From positions 434,001 through 498,000 of the forward strand of contig NZ_JAMBPV010000002.1 in NCBI RefSeq assembly GCF_029531845.1: DNA of 64,000 nucleotides, read 5' to 3'. The stretch comes from Staphylococcus equorum. GTDB taxonomy: Bacteria > Bacillota > Bacilli > Staphylococcales > Staphylococcaceae. Made by a program: the position numbers and the translations under genes. How positions within the stretch are numbered: the first letter of the stretch is position 1; the number at the start of each line of letters is the position of its first letter. This document shows, piece by piece, positions 39,186 through 48,506 of this stretch. Below the pieces are notes generated by a model that saw only the letters and a program-made list of their open reading frames with translations, ran no database searches and was not told where the DNA came from.

Positions 39186-39298
39186 GCGCCAACCCCTGTC
39201 TGTTTAAATCATGTTAACTGATTATTCATTATAAATTGAACATCTAAAACTATGCTTTCTATTTTTTAAATGATGCTTACTATAATTTAAACTTATAT

Positions 39299-40522
39299 TT
39301 AAAATAAATCGTCTGCCAAAGCTTGTGTCTGTGAGTCTTTATCACTTTGGTAGTCATTTGAAATTTCTATTGTTTCGATTTGATCCACAGCTTGTTGTAC
39401 TAATGGTTCAAAATCAAAAATATTTTCGTATTTTTCCACTTTTTCAATATCAGGTTCCGTTACAGGATTTTTCGGTGTGAAAATAGTACAACAATCCTCA
39501 TAAGGTTGAATAGAGACATCAAAAGTTCCAATTTCTTTAGCTCTTTTCACGATATCTTCTTTATCTAATGTTAGTAATGGACGTAACACTGGCGTTGAAG
39601 TTACACTATTTATCGCGTACATACTTTTTAATGTTTGACTCGCAACTTGACCAAGATTCTCACCATTTACAATGGCATGGCCATCAATTTCATGAACGAG
39701 TTTGTCTGCTACTCGCATCATCATACGGCGTGTAGACGTCATTGTATAACGTTCATGTACAACTTTATTAACTTGTTTTTGTAAATCTGTAAAAGGCACA
39801 ATGTGTAATTTAATTGGACCTACATGAGAAGCTAAAATACGTGTTAATTCAATAACTTTTTCTTTAGCTTTTTCACTTGTAAATGGCGGGCTATGAAAAT
39901 GAATTGCTTCAATCATCGCACCTCTGCGCATGACTTCCATACCTGCTACAGGAGAATCTATACCACCTGAGAGCATAAGTAATGTTTTGCCACCCGTTCC
40001 AACCGGCAAGCCACCAAGTCCAGCTATAATTTTGTCATAAACATATATAGCATCTAAACGGACTTCTACTTTTATGTTGTGATCTGGATTGTGGACATCG
40101 ACCGTTAAATCCTCTGTTGCATTTAATACCGCTGCACCAATCCCACGTTGTAATTGATATGTGTCATAAGGGAAGTTTTTATCTGAACGTTTCACGTCTA
40201 TTTTAAATGTCTCTCCATGTGCGTAATCTTTTGCAAATTGGATGGCTTGTTCATTTGCGGCTTCTACCGTTTTATCAATTTTTAACACAGGACTAATAGA
40301 ATAAATGCCGAATACTTTTTTAAGTCTATTACACATTTCGTCTATATCTGCGCCTTCCTCTAATTCAATATACATTCTATCTCTATTCGCTTTTACTTTA
40401 TAGCCTTGCAATGGCATCAATGAACGTTTTACATTTGCCCGTAATTTGTTCACGAACATTTTACGATTTGCGCCCTTTAATGTTAACTCGCCATACCTTA
40501 CTAATATATGATCATAAATCAT
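39299..40522 (-). CDS. thiI: tRNA 4-thiouridine synthase ThiI
   Basis: ThiI adenylates U8 of tRNA and inserts sulfur, and in many bacteria also supplies sulfur for the thiamine thiazole. The 407-residue protein has an N-terminal ferredoxin-like/THUMP region (1-165) and the PP-loop [14 protein letters not shown] near 181-194. The C-terminal rhodanese domain of the E. coli enzyme is absent, as in Bacillus. The start overlaps the stop of the upstream cysteine desulfurase gene (ATGA), consistent with a dedicated NifZ-ThiI sulfur relay for s4U8. Confidence 0.95.
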   Translation of the reverse strand: MIYDHILVRYGELTLKGANRKMFVNKLRANVKRSLMPLQGYKVKANRDRMYIELEEGADIDEMCNRLKKVFGIYSISPVLKIDKTVEAANEQAIQFAKDYAHGETFKIDVKRSDKNFPYDTYQLQRGIGAAVLNATEDLTVDVHNPDHNIKVEVRLDAIYVYDKIIAGLGGLPVGTGGKTLLMLSGGIDSPVAGMEVMRRGAMIEAIHFHSPPFTSEKAKEKVIELTRILASHVGPIKLHIVPFTDLQKQVNKVVHERYTMTSTRRMMMRVADKLVHEIDGHAIVNGENLGQVASQTLKSMYAINSVTSTPVLRPLLTLDKEDIVKRAKEIGTFDVSIQPYEDCCTIFTPKNPVTEPDIEKVEKYENIFDFEPLVQQAVDQIETIEISNDYQSDKDSQTQALADDLF

Positions 40523-41664
40523 ATTAACAGCTCCCTTACTTCTTCATATACTTTATAAAAATTATCTTTAAATATTTGAATATCTTCTTGAGTCGTATTT
40601 GCTCCCATTGAAATTCTAATACTACCTTCAATTTGTTTTCTTGGCACATTCATCGCTAGAAGTACCTCGTTTAGGCTCGCTTTTTTAGATGAACATGCAC
40701 TTGTTGTAGATAACATAATGCTATGTTTTGAAAATGCATTGACCAATACTTCACCTTTTACGCCTGGTAACCCTACATTAAGGATGTGTGGTGCCGAATT
40801 TTTGGGTGAATGCAGCTTTATACCGTGAAAACCTGTAAGAAATTGGCATAAGTCAGCATTGAATTCACTTAAAGTATGGTTAAGTTCTGTAGTATGATTT
40901 ACAGCCGCTTTCATAGCTTTAACAATTGCAATATTCATTGGTAAATTAACTGTACCGCTTCTCACACCGTATTCTTGTCCACCACCGTGAATAATTGGTT
41001 GAAGTTGGTGAATATTTCGAACAAATAATACACCTTGTCCTTTTAAACCATGAAATTTATGTCCACTTAAACTCAACGTATCTACACCTTCAAACCTTAA
41101 CGGCACTTTACCAATCGCTTGTACTGCATCTACGTGAAAATGCGCTTTAGGGTATTGATGTACGATTTCTGCTGCTGCCTTTATAGGCTGTATTTGCCCC
41201 ATGATATTATTAACATGCATACAAGTTACTATAGCAACATCATCTGACATTAGTGTTTTTAAATGGTCCAAGTCGATTTGTCCATTATCAGTCACATTAA
41301 CATATTTAACAATAAAGCCTTCTGTTTCCAATGAACGTACAACTTCTAATACGGATGGATGCTCAAGTACTGAAGTGATTATTTCATTAGCAAATGGCTT
41401 TTTCTTATACGCTACCCCTTTAAGCGCCATATTATTAGATTCAGTCGCACCACTTGTAAAAACAATATCAAATTTTTTATCTAAATTAAACAAACCTTTT
41501 ATTTGTGTTTTAGTTTGTTCTAGCAATTGGTCTGCTTGTAAGCCGGCTTGATGTGGACTATTAGGGTTAAAATACAATGATTGATTTACTTTTACATAAG
41601 TATCCAACACGTCTTGGTTCGGCTTTGTAGTTGCGGCATTATCAAGATATATCAATTCTTTCAC
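40519..41664 (-). CDS. Cysteine desulfurase (NifZ/IscS-like) partner of ThiI
   Basis: A PLP enzyme of 381 residues that takes sulfur from cysteine and passes it on as a persulfide. The PLP lysine lies in [14 protein letters not shown] near residue 200, the PLP-contacting histidine in the preceding [12 protein letters not shown]. The active-site cysteine lies in the loop [15 protein letters not shown] near 325. The short loop and the ATGA overlap with thiI mark it as the ThiI-dedicated paralogue rather than the Suf enzyme. The gene begins after a GAGTG-like weak ribosome-binding site. Confidence 0.92.
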   Translation of the reverse strand: MKELIYLDNAATTKPNQDVLDTYVKVNQSLYFNPNSPHQAGLQADQLLEQTKTQIKGLFNLDKKFDIVFTSGATESNNMALKGVAYKKKPFANEIITSVLEHPSVLEVVRSLETEGFIVKYVNVTDNGQIDLDHLKTLMSDDVAIVTCMHVNNIMGQIQPIKAAAEIVHQYPKAHFHVDAVQAIGKVPLRFEGVDTLSLSGHKFHGLKGQGVLFVRNIHQLQPIIHGGGQEYGVRSGTVNLPMNIAIVKAMKAAVNHTTELNHTLSEFNADLCQFLTGFHGIKLHSPKNSAPHILNVGLPGVKGEVLVNAFSKHSIMLSTTSACSSKKASLNEVLLAMNVPRKQIEGSIRISMGANTTQEDIQIFKDNFYKVYEEVRELLI

Positions 41665-41816
41665 TCCATTTCATTTTATCATACACAGTTATATAAGAAA
41701 CGATACTAATTTTATATTTATATTTAAGTTATTGCTGTAATAACAATACTTTTATGCCATTTTAAAAATTAATTTTATACTTTCCTTAAAGCATTATACT
41801 CGCTTTTGATAAAAAG

Positions 41817-41850
41817 AAAAGACACGAAATCATAATTCATTTCGTGTCTT
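41817..41850 (-). terminator. Intrinsic terminator of ezrA
   Basis: The minus strand reads AAGACACGAAAT, a loop, ATTTCGTGTCTTTTCTTTTT. It lies about 30 bases past the ezrA stop. Confidence 0.88.
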
Positions 41851-41879
41851 ACTCACGTTATTTTTAATAATTGAATAGT

Positions 41880-43571
41880 TTAACTAATAACTTGATCTTC
41901 TATTTGTTTTGTAATTCCTGGTTCAACACTTTCTAAAGCTTGTTCAGATATTTCAATTGAACGTTTGTATCTATTATTTTTGAATAATCTTTCAGCCTCA
42001 TTAAGGCTCTTATCAATATTCGAACTATCTTTACGGTAACGATTACCATATTCAATAAGTTTCTCAGCATAAACTGCATTGACGAGTACATCAGTAGCTT
42101 CATCTTCGAATTTATTCATTTGTAGTACTACTTTAGATACTTTGTCTTTCAATTGTTTAACATGTATTGGACGTACACTGAATTTCTTGTTCACTTCACG
42201 CACTTCATAATCAATTTCATTTTTCATAATAATGAAACGTTCTGGTACGCTAGGCAAGTTTGAAGCTAATAATTTTCTATAAACTTCTTCTTTTTTACTT
42301 TGGACGCGTAAAATGTTTTCTTCTGCTTCTGCTTCATCTTCGCGTAGTTGAATTAAATGATTTTGTAATTTTTCTTGTTTTTCATTAATTACAGCTACAT
42401 GTTCTTCGATATATTTCAAGTTATCTTGAACTTCACTGTAGCGTACTGCAGATTTAGCCATTTCTTTTAAAATTTCATCATAAACAGCAATTAAGTTTTG
42501 AATTTCATTTTCAAACTGTCTTACATTTTGTACGTCACTTTCATTTATATAGTAATTTTCACGTACATATTCAATTTCAGTTTGTAAAGTATAATTCATT
42601 TCTTTTGCTCTAAACAAATTATCTGTAATGACTTCTTTTGATTCTTCTACTTCATTTTTCGCTTTAACTTCGTGCTCAATTAATTCATACATTTCATCAA
42701 GACGATCATTAATATTATTTAATTTTTCATTCGCTTCATCAAGTTCTAATCTACTAATCATTGGTTCTACAAAACTAAGTTCTGTTTTAAGTGTTTGTAA
42801 AGTACTATCAATTTTGACATGGTCTAAATCATAGCCCTCTACTTTGAGATCTCTGCATCCGTATTTCATATCTTGGAACTGACCAGGCAATTCTTTTTGT
42901 GCTTCTCTGATTAACTCAGGAATTTCTGCCATATCCGTCTTTAAAAAGTTCATATCTTCATTTAAAGTTTTGATATGTTCATGTGCATAAATATAATTAC
43001 CTTCTGCTTTATATGATTCATAGCTTTCCATTTCTGGTACGAATGATTCAATCTCATGTTCTAATGGTGCTGCTGCTTCACCGAACTGATGTCTATTTGC
43101 TAATACGTCGCGTTTCATTTCTCGGTAATCCACTTTACATTCATCATATAAGTGATCACTTTCTTTATGTACTCCCATAATATCTTCGACATCTGTAGTT
43201 AATACATTATAATTTTCTTCATATTTATCCATCAATTCGTGTGCTTCATCAATTTCAGTTTGCGCTTGCGAAAATTTAAATTTATCAAGTAAACCTTCCG
43301 CATTGTGAATCTTTTCTTCTAATGGTAACAAATATTGATTTTTACTATCTAATGACGTTTGTTTTAATCTATCATAAGTAGATTTTGTTTCACCTGTTAA
43401 AGTTAAATCAGATAATTGAGATAAACTTTCATCATAGGGTAGTTGCTCTACTTGTAATTTTCGTTCTTCAGCCTTCTCAATCATTTGGCTTTTATTCGAA
43501 CGCATATAGAATAATACACCGACAATAATCAGTATAATAACAATAATTGCTAGAATGATATACAATACCAT
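41880..43571 (-). CDS. ezrA: Septation ring formation regulator EzrA
   Basis: EzrA is a membrane-anchored spectrin-like protein that regulates FtsZ ring assembly and recruits penicillin-binding proteins. The 563-residue protein has one N-terminal membrane helix (residues 2-23) followed by a short basic stretch. The rest is almost entirely alpha-helical coiled coil (for example [20 protein letters not shown]). A GGAGGAG lies before the start. It is a single-gene unit; the neighbouring nifZ-thiI pair points the same way but is separated by a terminator. Confidence 0.95.
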   Translation of the reverse strand: MVLYIILAIIVIILIIVGVLFYMRSNKSQMIEKAEERKLQVEQLPYDESLSQLSDLTLTGETKSTYDRLKQTSLDSKNQYLLPLEEKIHNAEGLLDKFKFSQAQTEIDEAHELMDKYEENYNVLTTDVEDIMGVHKESDHLYDECKVDYREMKRDVLANRHQFGEAAAPLEHEIESFVPEMESYESYKAEGNYIYAHEHIKTLNEDMNFLKTDMAEIPELIREAQKELPGQFQDMKYGCRDLKVEGYDLDHVKIDSTLQTLKTELSFVEPMISRLELDEANEKLNNINDRLDEMYELIEHEVKAKNEVEESKEVITDNLFRAKEMNYTLQTEIEYVRENYYINESDVQNVRQFENEIQNLIAVYDEILKEMAKSAVRYSEVQDNLKYIEEHVAVINEKQEKLQNHLIQLREDEAEAEENILRVQSKKEEVYRKLLASNLPSVPERFIIMKNEIDYEVREVNKKFSVRPIHVKQLKDKVSKVVLQMNKFEDEATDVLVNAVYAEKLIEYGNRYRKDSSNIDKSLNEAERLFKNNRYKRSIEISEQALESVEPGITKQIEDQVIS

Positions 43572-43800
43572 ATGTTTTCTCCTCCTATTTTATCACTATT
43601 CATTATAACGTAATTTACCTATGCATTAAAAGGGAAAATGAATTAATCGATGATAATATTTTAAATTTCAAAGTAAATCTATCTCTGTTAATATTATGTA
43701 TCATGTTGTCACTAAAAAAAGCCCTTACAAATCATTTGATTGATTACTATTAAAACAGTCTTTATACTAAATGAAAAGTAAAAAGTGAGGTTTTATTAAT

Positions 43801-44265
43801 ATGACAGAGGTAAAAGAAACAAATTACGATTTATTACAAAAGCAAGTTGCTAGTCTAATCGAAGATGAATCAAATTTAATTGCTATACTTAGCAACGTCT
43901 CAGCTTTACTAAATGATTCATTAGATCAAATTAATTGGGTTGGCTTCTATTTAATAGAAAATAACGAATTAATATTAGGTCCATTCCAAGGTCATCCTGC
44001 TTGTGTACATATTGCTATCGGCAAAGGTGTGTGTGGCACAGCAGTCGAAACAAACGAATCACAACTCGTTGAAGACGTTAATGCTTTCCCAGGACACATC
44101 GCATGTGATGCAAATAGTAAGTCAGAAATTGTTGTTCCTATTCATAAAGATAATCAAGTGATTGGAGTCTTAGATATTGATGCTCCTATTACAAATCGTT
44201 TTTCAAACACAGATAAAGTTGCTTTAGAAGAAATTGTTAAGATTCTTGAACAGCAAATAGCTTAA
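43801..44265 (+). CDS. Free methionine-(R)-sulfoxide reductase (GAF domain)
   Basis: A 154-residue single GAF-domain enzyme (fRMsr, MsrC type) that reduces free Met-R-sulfoxide. The three conserved cysteines are Cys68 (GHPACVHI), Cys78 (GKGVCGTA) and Cys102 (HIACDANSK), as in the characterised enzymes. GAGG lies before the start. It is upstream of rpsD in the same direction, but rpsD has its own strong promoter. Confidence 0.93.
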   Translation: MTEVKETNYDLLQKQVASLIEDESNLIAILSNVSALLNDSLDQINWVGFYLIENNELILGPFQGHPACVHIAIGKGVCGTAVETNESQLVEDVNAFPGHIACDANSKSEIVVPIHKDNQVIGVLDIDAPITNRFSNTDKVALEEIVKILEQQIA

Positions 44266-44307
44266 TATTTAATAATCGTCTTTCTATAGGTAAATCTGGG
44301 TTTACTA

Positions 44308-44335
44308 TTGACAGTAATTCATAACATGGTACAAT
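44308..44335 (+). promoter_or_regulatory. rpsD promoter
   Basis: A perfect TTGACA at 44308-44313, a 16-base spacer and TACAAT at 44330-44335, with a TG extended -10 dinucleotide at 44327-44328. It is one of the strongest promoters in the window. Confidence 0.85.
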
Positions 44336-44341
44336 GTTCTT

Positions 44342-44520
44342 TGTGTGAATAAACGAAATTAGCAGTTGCCTATTAGTTGGCTCTATGTTGTTCCCAACGC
44401 GGACGTGTCGTGTAACCGTAGCTATGAGGTGAGGACACATAAAACAATATATCCAAATAAGCATGCAACACTCTTTTTTGTTTTTTCATAACAACAAAAG
44501 AGAAAAAGGAGGAGTCTATT
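44342..44520 (+). ncRNA. rpsD 5' leader, probable S4 autoregulatory RNA
   Basis: About 180 transcribed bases lie between the promoter and the start codon, and they are G/C-richer than other spacers. Several short complementary segments are visible, such as GTTGG with CCAAC (44386-44407). A CTCTTTT/AAAAGAG hairpin (about 44471-44502) lies just before the AAGGAGGAG site. Ribosomal protein S4 represses its own mRNA through such a leader in Bacillus. The mechanism here is inferred. Confidence 0.6.
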
Positions 44521-45123
44521 ATGGCTCGATTTAGAGGTTCGAACTGGAAAAAATCACGTCGTTTAGGTATCTCATTAAGTGGTACTGGTAAAGAATTAGA
44601 GAAGCGTCCTTACGCTCCAGGCCAACATGGTCCTAACCAACGTAAAAAATTATCAGAATATGCATTACAATTACGTGAGAAACAAAAATTACGTTATTTA
44701 TACGGAATGACTGAAAGACAATTCCGTAACTCATTTGAAATTGCTGGTAACCAACATGGTGTCCATGGTGAAAACTTCATGCAATTACTAGCTGCTCGTT
44801 TAGATGCAGTTGTATATTCATTAGGTTTAGCGCGTACGCGTCGCCAAGCTCGCCAACTTGTTAACCACGGTCACATTTTAGTAGATGGTAAACGCGTTGA
44901 TATTCCATCATATACTTTAAAACCTGGTCAAGAAATTTCAGTACGTGAAAAATCTTTAAAATTAGATATCATTGCTGAATCTGTTGAAATCAATAACTTT
45001 GTACCTGAGTACTTAGAATTTGATGCAGACAACTTAAAAGGTAAATATGTACGCGTTCCTGAACGTAGTGAATTACCTGCTGAAATCAACGAACAACTTA
45101 TCGTTGAGTACTACTCAAGATAA
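44521..45123 (+). CDS. rpsD: 30S ribosomal protein S4
   Basis: S4 nucleates assembly of the 30S body on 16S rRNA and represses its own synthesis. The 200-residue protein begins [16 protein letters not shown], lacks the zinc-binding cysteines seen in some paralogues, and has the S4 RNA-binding domain at about residues 92-155 ([19 protein letters not shown]). It is monocistronic with a strong promoter, long leader and strong terminator. Its base composition (more GC, optimal codons) differs from its neighbours, as expected for a highly expressed gene. Confidence 0.98.
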   Translation: MARFRGSNWKKSRRLGISLSGTGKELEKRPYAPGQHGPNQRKKLSEYALQLREKQKLRYLYGMTERQFRNSFEIAGNQHGVHGENFMQLLAARLDAVVYSLGLARTRRQARQLVNHGHILVDGKRVDIPSYTLKPGQEISVREKSLKLDIIAESVEINNFVPEYLEFDADNLKGKYVRVPERSELPAEINEQLIVEYYSR

Positions 45124-45136
45124 GCGTTTTAATTTC

Positions 45137-45173
45137 AAACCAAGAAGTCCTTTCGAGGATTTCTTGGTTTTTT
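45137..45173 (+). terminator. Intrinsic terminator of rpsD
   Basis: AACCAAGAA and TTCTTGGTT arms with inner GTCC/GGAT pairing, followed by a T run, about 15 bases after the stop. Confidence 0.92.
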
Positions 45174-45312
45174 TATTACTATATAAGTAACACCTTTCAT
45201 CCAAATATTTAATTATAAGTAGAAATCCTTTTAATCCCCTCACTCATGGCACAATATCTTTTTACTTTCTTATAATAATTACTGTATGCTTATGAATAAA
45301 GGAGTGTTAGAT

Positions 45313-45840
45313 TTGATTATTAGAGCATTAGAAGAAACAGATTTAGATTTTGTACATCACTTAAATAACGAATATTCCATTATGTCTTATTGGTTTGAAG
45401 AGCCCTATCAATCATTAAGTGAACTTCAATCATTATATAAAAAACATTTATTAGATGAGACTGAACGTAGATTTATTATTGAAAAAGATCAAACACGAAT
45501 CGGTGTAGTTGAATTAGTTGAAATCGACTTTATACATAGTAACTGCGAAATTCAAATTATTATTGATTCAGAATATGGTGGCAAAGGATATGCCAAAAGT
45601 GCATTTAAAATGGCTATTGATTATGCATTCCTTGTACTTAATCTCCACAAAATATATTTATTTGTTGATGTTAACAATGAAAAAGCTGTTCATATTTATA
45701 AAGCGCAAAACTTCTCCATCGAAGGTACATTACAAGAACATTTTTATACACGTGGTGAATATAGTGATTGCCATGTGATGGGATTATTAAAAAAGAATTG
45801 GGTAAATCATCATGATAATGATTTATCTCATATTAAATAA
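45313..45840 (+). CDS. speG: Spermidine N-acetyltransferase-like GNAT protein (SpeG type)
   Basis: A 175-residue GNAT. The start ALEETDLDFVHHLNNEYSIM, the SYWFEEPYQS segment and the ERRFIIEKD / VELVEIDFIHSNCEIQIIID core follow SpeG closely. YGGKGYAKSA near 95 is the acetyl-CoA loop. SpeG acetylates spermidine or spermine and detoxifies polyamines. I prefer a TTG start at 45313, seven bases after GGAG, over ATGs at 45286 or 45292 that lie before that site. It is a lone gene after rpsD, with its own terminator. Substrate is inferred from similarity; other polyamine-like amines are possible. Confidence 0.78.
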   Translation: MIIRALEETDLDFVHHLNNEYSIMSYWFEEPYQSLSELQSLYKKHLLDETERRFIIEKDQTRIGVVELVEIDFIHSNCEIQIIIDSEYGGKGYAKSAFKMAIDYAFLVLNLHKIYLFVDVNNEKAVHIYKAQNFSIEGTLQEHFYTRGEYSDCHVMGLLKKNWVNHHDNDLSHIK

Positions 45841-45865
45841 TATACATTTCATTATTATTAAAATC

Positions 45866-45910
45866 TAAAAAAGCTTGAATGAACTCTTAAAATTCATTTA
45901 AGCTTTTTTG
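45866..45910. terminator. Bidirectional terminator between speG-like and glpQ-like genes
   Basis: AAAAAAGCTT and AAGCTTTTTT with inner AATGAA/TTCATT pairing form a stem that serves both converging genes. Confidence 0.88.
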
Positions 45911-45921
45911 ACATATTTATT

Positions 45922-46662
45922 TTACAAAATCTCATTTGGATTATCTGAAATCAGGCCATCTACCCCTAATCTTTGCAATGCTTTCGCTTGTTCATGCTCA
46001 TTCACTGTATAAGGCATCACTGACAATCTATACTGATGTGCACCTTTTAAAAATTTTTCTGTAACTAATGCATAATTGGGATTTACATAATTAGCGTAAG
46101 CCGCAATGCTTTTGAATGGAGGTAATTTATACCAATATTTCTTTTTACTAATCAATACACCTAGCTCATATCCTTCATTTATATCAAATATTTTTTTCAT
46201 ACTTTTTTGATTGAATGATTGTATAATGACTTTGTTTTTCGGCAACTTCCATGCATTTAATGTTTCTATTAATTCACTTTCAATTCCAGAATAATTCTGT
46301 GGCTGTTTTAGTTCTATTAATAACTTTTGATGATAATCTTGGATTAAATTAATTACTTCATCCAAAGTAGGTATTGTCGCTCCTGCAAATTGCTTATCTT
46401 TAGTTATACCATAATCAAATTGTTGTAATTCCGCTAAAGCCATATCCTTGATTTTTCCTGAGCCATTCGAAGTACGGTCAATCGAATCATCATGAATAAC
46501 TACGAGATGGTTGTCTAATGTCCTGTGTATATCTATTTCTAATATATCAATATCACTTACAAGTGCAGCTTTAAAAGCAATCATCGTATTTTCAGGAAAA
46601 TATGAAGCAATACCACGATGTGCCACTAATATGAGCTTGTTGTCAGTATTATATATTGTCAT
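45922..46662 (-). CDS. Glycerophosphodiester phosphodiesterase (cytoplasmic)
   Basis: A 246-residue GDPD-fold enzyme that hydrolyses glycerophosphodiesters to glycerol-3-phosphate and an alcohol. Catalytic and metal-binding residues are in VAHRGIASYFPENTM near 14-28, ILEIDIHRTLDNHLVVIHDD near 37-56 and LLIELKQP near 113-120. There is no signal peptide or membrane segment, so it works inside the cell, unlike the secreted GlpQ. It is divergent from the OsmC gene, with 79 bases between start codons. Confidence 0.88.
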   Translation of the reverse strand: MTIYNTDNKLILVAHRGIASYFPENTMIAFKAALVSDIDILEIDIHRTLDNHLVVIHDDSIDRTSNGSGKIKDMALAELQQFDYGITKDKQFAGATIPTLDEVINLIQDYHQKLLIELKQPQNYSGIESELIETLNAWKLPKNKVIIQSFNQKSMKKIFDINEGYELGVLISKKKYWYKLPPFKSIAAYANYVNPNYALVTEKFLKGAHQYRLSVMPYTVNEHEQAKALQRLGVDGLISDNPNEIL

Positions 46663-46741
46663 TAAAGTTGCTCTCCTCTTTCTTTATATCTTATTTTCAT
46701 CTAAACTTAAATTATCATAAATCAACTGGAGGTCAATCGTT

Positions 46742-47182
46742 ATGGTTCAACATGAATTCAAAGTAAACACACAATGGTCTGGCGGTCGTGAAGCTGTAGG
46801 TCAACTTAACGGAGACGTATTAGATGAACAAATATCTATACCATCTGGTTTGGGTGGCAATGGAACTGGTACAAACCCAGATGAATTATTAGTTTCAGCT
46901 GCATCTTCTTGCTATATTATCTCACTTGCAGCTGTACTCGAACGTTCTGGTTTTAATAATATAGAAATTCAACAATCATCTATAGGTACAGCTGTTTTTG
47001 AAAATGCAAAATTCCGTATGGACAACATTATCCACTATCCTATTATTGAAGTTGAAACTGAACAAAAAGATAGCTTAGTTAGAAAACTGCCTAAACTCTT
47101 AAAAGTTGCGGACAACAATTGTATGATTTCAAACTCAATTAAAGGTAATGTTACTGTAAAAATAGAACCAAAAATAAAATAA
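46742..47182 (+). CDS. OsmC/Ohr family peroxide-reductase-like protein
   Basis: A 146-residue OsmC-family protein. The two conserved cysteines are in AASSCYIISLAAVL near residue 59 and DNNCMIS near 123, and the family GTNPDELLVSA segment precedes the first. Members reduce organic hydroperoxides with thiols, and the closest staphylococcal relatives are annotated only as OsmC family. A strong TGGAGG precedes the start. It is divergent from the glycerophosphodiesterase and just upstream of the serA operon, without obvious co-transcription. Confidence 0.85.
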   Translation: MVQHEFKVNTQWSGGREAVGQLNGDVLDEQISIPSGLGGNGTGTNPDELLVSAASSCYIISLAAVLERSGFNNIEIQQSSIGTAVFENAKFRMDNIIHYPIIEVETEQKDSLVRKLPKLLKVADNNCMISNSIKGNVTVKIEPKIK

Positions 47183-47345
47183 TTTAAAAAAATTTTATAT
47201 ATGACGGAATATGAATGCGATAACAATGTATGCCCTTTCATGATATTTTATTTTGTTTATTTACATTATCTTTTATCTTTTGCACTTTTATATTTTCTGA
47301 AAATTTGCTAAACTAAAACAATCATAAGCATTGGGGGAATCACAT

Positions 47346-48506
47346 ATGAAGTATTATCGTCCTATGTTACTTACACCAGGACCAACGCCAGTACCAGAAG
47401 AAATTCTACACGCAACACAGTCACCAATGGTCGGACACAGATCAAGTGACTTTGAAACAATTGCTGAAGAAGCGTTTCGTGCGCTAAAACCAATATTCGG
47501 TGCGCAAAATGACGTAATGATATTAACTTCTAGCGGGACAAGTTCTTTGGAAGCAAGTATGTTAAATATTGCAAATCCTGACGACGATATTGTTATCATT
47601 GTTTCAGGTGCCTTCGGTAATCGTTTCAAACAAATTGCTGAAACATATTACGATAACGTACATATTTTTGAAGTCGAATGGGGCAAAGCTGTAAACGTGT
47701 CTGAATTTATTGACTTCTTAAAATCATTGAACACAGATATTACAGCAGTTTATAGTCAATATTGTGAAACATCTACTGCAGTGTTGCACCCTGTCAATGA
47801 ATTAGGACATGCGCTTAAAGCCTACGACGAATCCATTTATTTTATTGTAGATGGCGTGAGTTGTATTGGTGCAGTTAATGTAGACTTACAACGTGATCAG
47901 ATTGATGTTCTGATTTCTGGTAGTCAAAAAGCCATTATGTTGCCTCCTGGTTTAGCGTTTGTAGCTTATAATGATCGTGCTAAAGAACGATTTAGCCAAG
48001 TTACGACACCAAGATTTTATTTAGATTTAAATAAATATTTGAAATCATTAGAAGCAAATTCAACACCGTTCACACCAAATGTTTCGTTATTTAGAGGTGT
48101 GAATGCATACGCCAAATTGGTTGAAGAAGAAGGATTAGACCAAGTTATTGCACGTCACTATGCAATACGTGATGCTTTAAGACAATCACTCACATCATTA
48201 GATTTAGAGTTATTAGTGCAAGATGAATTTGCCTCACCTACTGTTACAGCTTTTGTGCCTAAATCAAAAGAAGAACTCAACTTCCTTAAAAAAGAACTTA
48301 AAAATCGTTTTGCTATTACAATTGCAGGTGGACAAGGTCATCTTAAAGGAGAAATTTTACGCATAGGACATATGGGTCAAATTTCACCATTTGATATTTT
48401 ACAAGTCGTATCAGCATTAGAAATTCTATTAACAGAATTCAGAAAAGAATCATATATTGGTACCGCAATTACTCAGTACATGGAGGTCGTAAAAGCATAT
48501 GTATAA
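47346..48506 (+). CDS. Class V aminotransferase, probable SerC substitute
   Basis: A 386-residue PLP aminotransferase of the alanine-glyoxylate/serine-pyruvate group. Features: LLTPGPTPVPEEIL at the start, VGHRSSDFE near 30 and the PLP lysine in LISGSQKAIMLPPG near 195. The start at 47346 follows TGGGGG; a five-codon upstream frame using TTG lacks support. It overlaps serA by 8 bases (ATGTATAA). This operon position suggests it carries out the transamination of 3-phosphohydroxypyruvate in serine synthesis, taking the place of a classical SerC. Substrate is inferred. Confidence 0.85.
   Translation: MKYYRPMLLTPGPTPVPEEILHATQSPMVGHRSSDFETIAEEAFRALKPIFGAQNDVMILTSSGTSSLEASMLNIANPDDDIVIIVSGAFGNRFKQIAETYYDNVHIFEVEWGKAVNVSEFIDFLKSLNTDITAVYSQYCETSTAVLHPVNELGHALKAYDESIYFIVDGVSCIGAVNVDLQRDQIDVLISGSQKAIMLPPGLAFVAYNDRAKERFSQVTTPRFYLDLNKYLKSLEANSTPFTPNVSLFRGVNAYAKLVEEEGLDQVIARHYAIRDALRQSLTSLDLELLVQDEFASPTVTAFVPKSKEELNFLKKELKNRFAITIAGGQGHLKGEILRIGHMGQISPFDILQVVSALEILLTEFRKESYIGTAITQYMEVVKAYV

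Noticed and set aside
44237-44464. Minus-strand frame of 75 codons across the fRMsr-rpsD interval
   Set aside because: It lies over the rpsD promoter and leader, has no ribosome-binding site and resembles no family.
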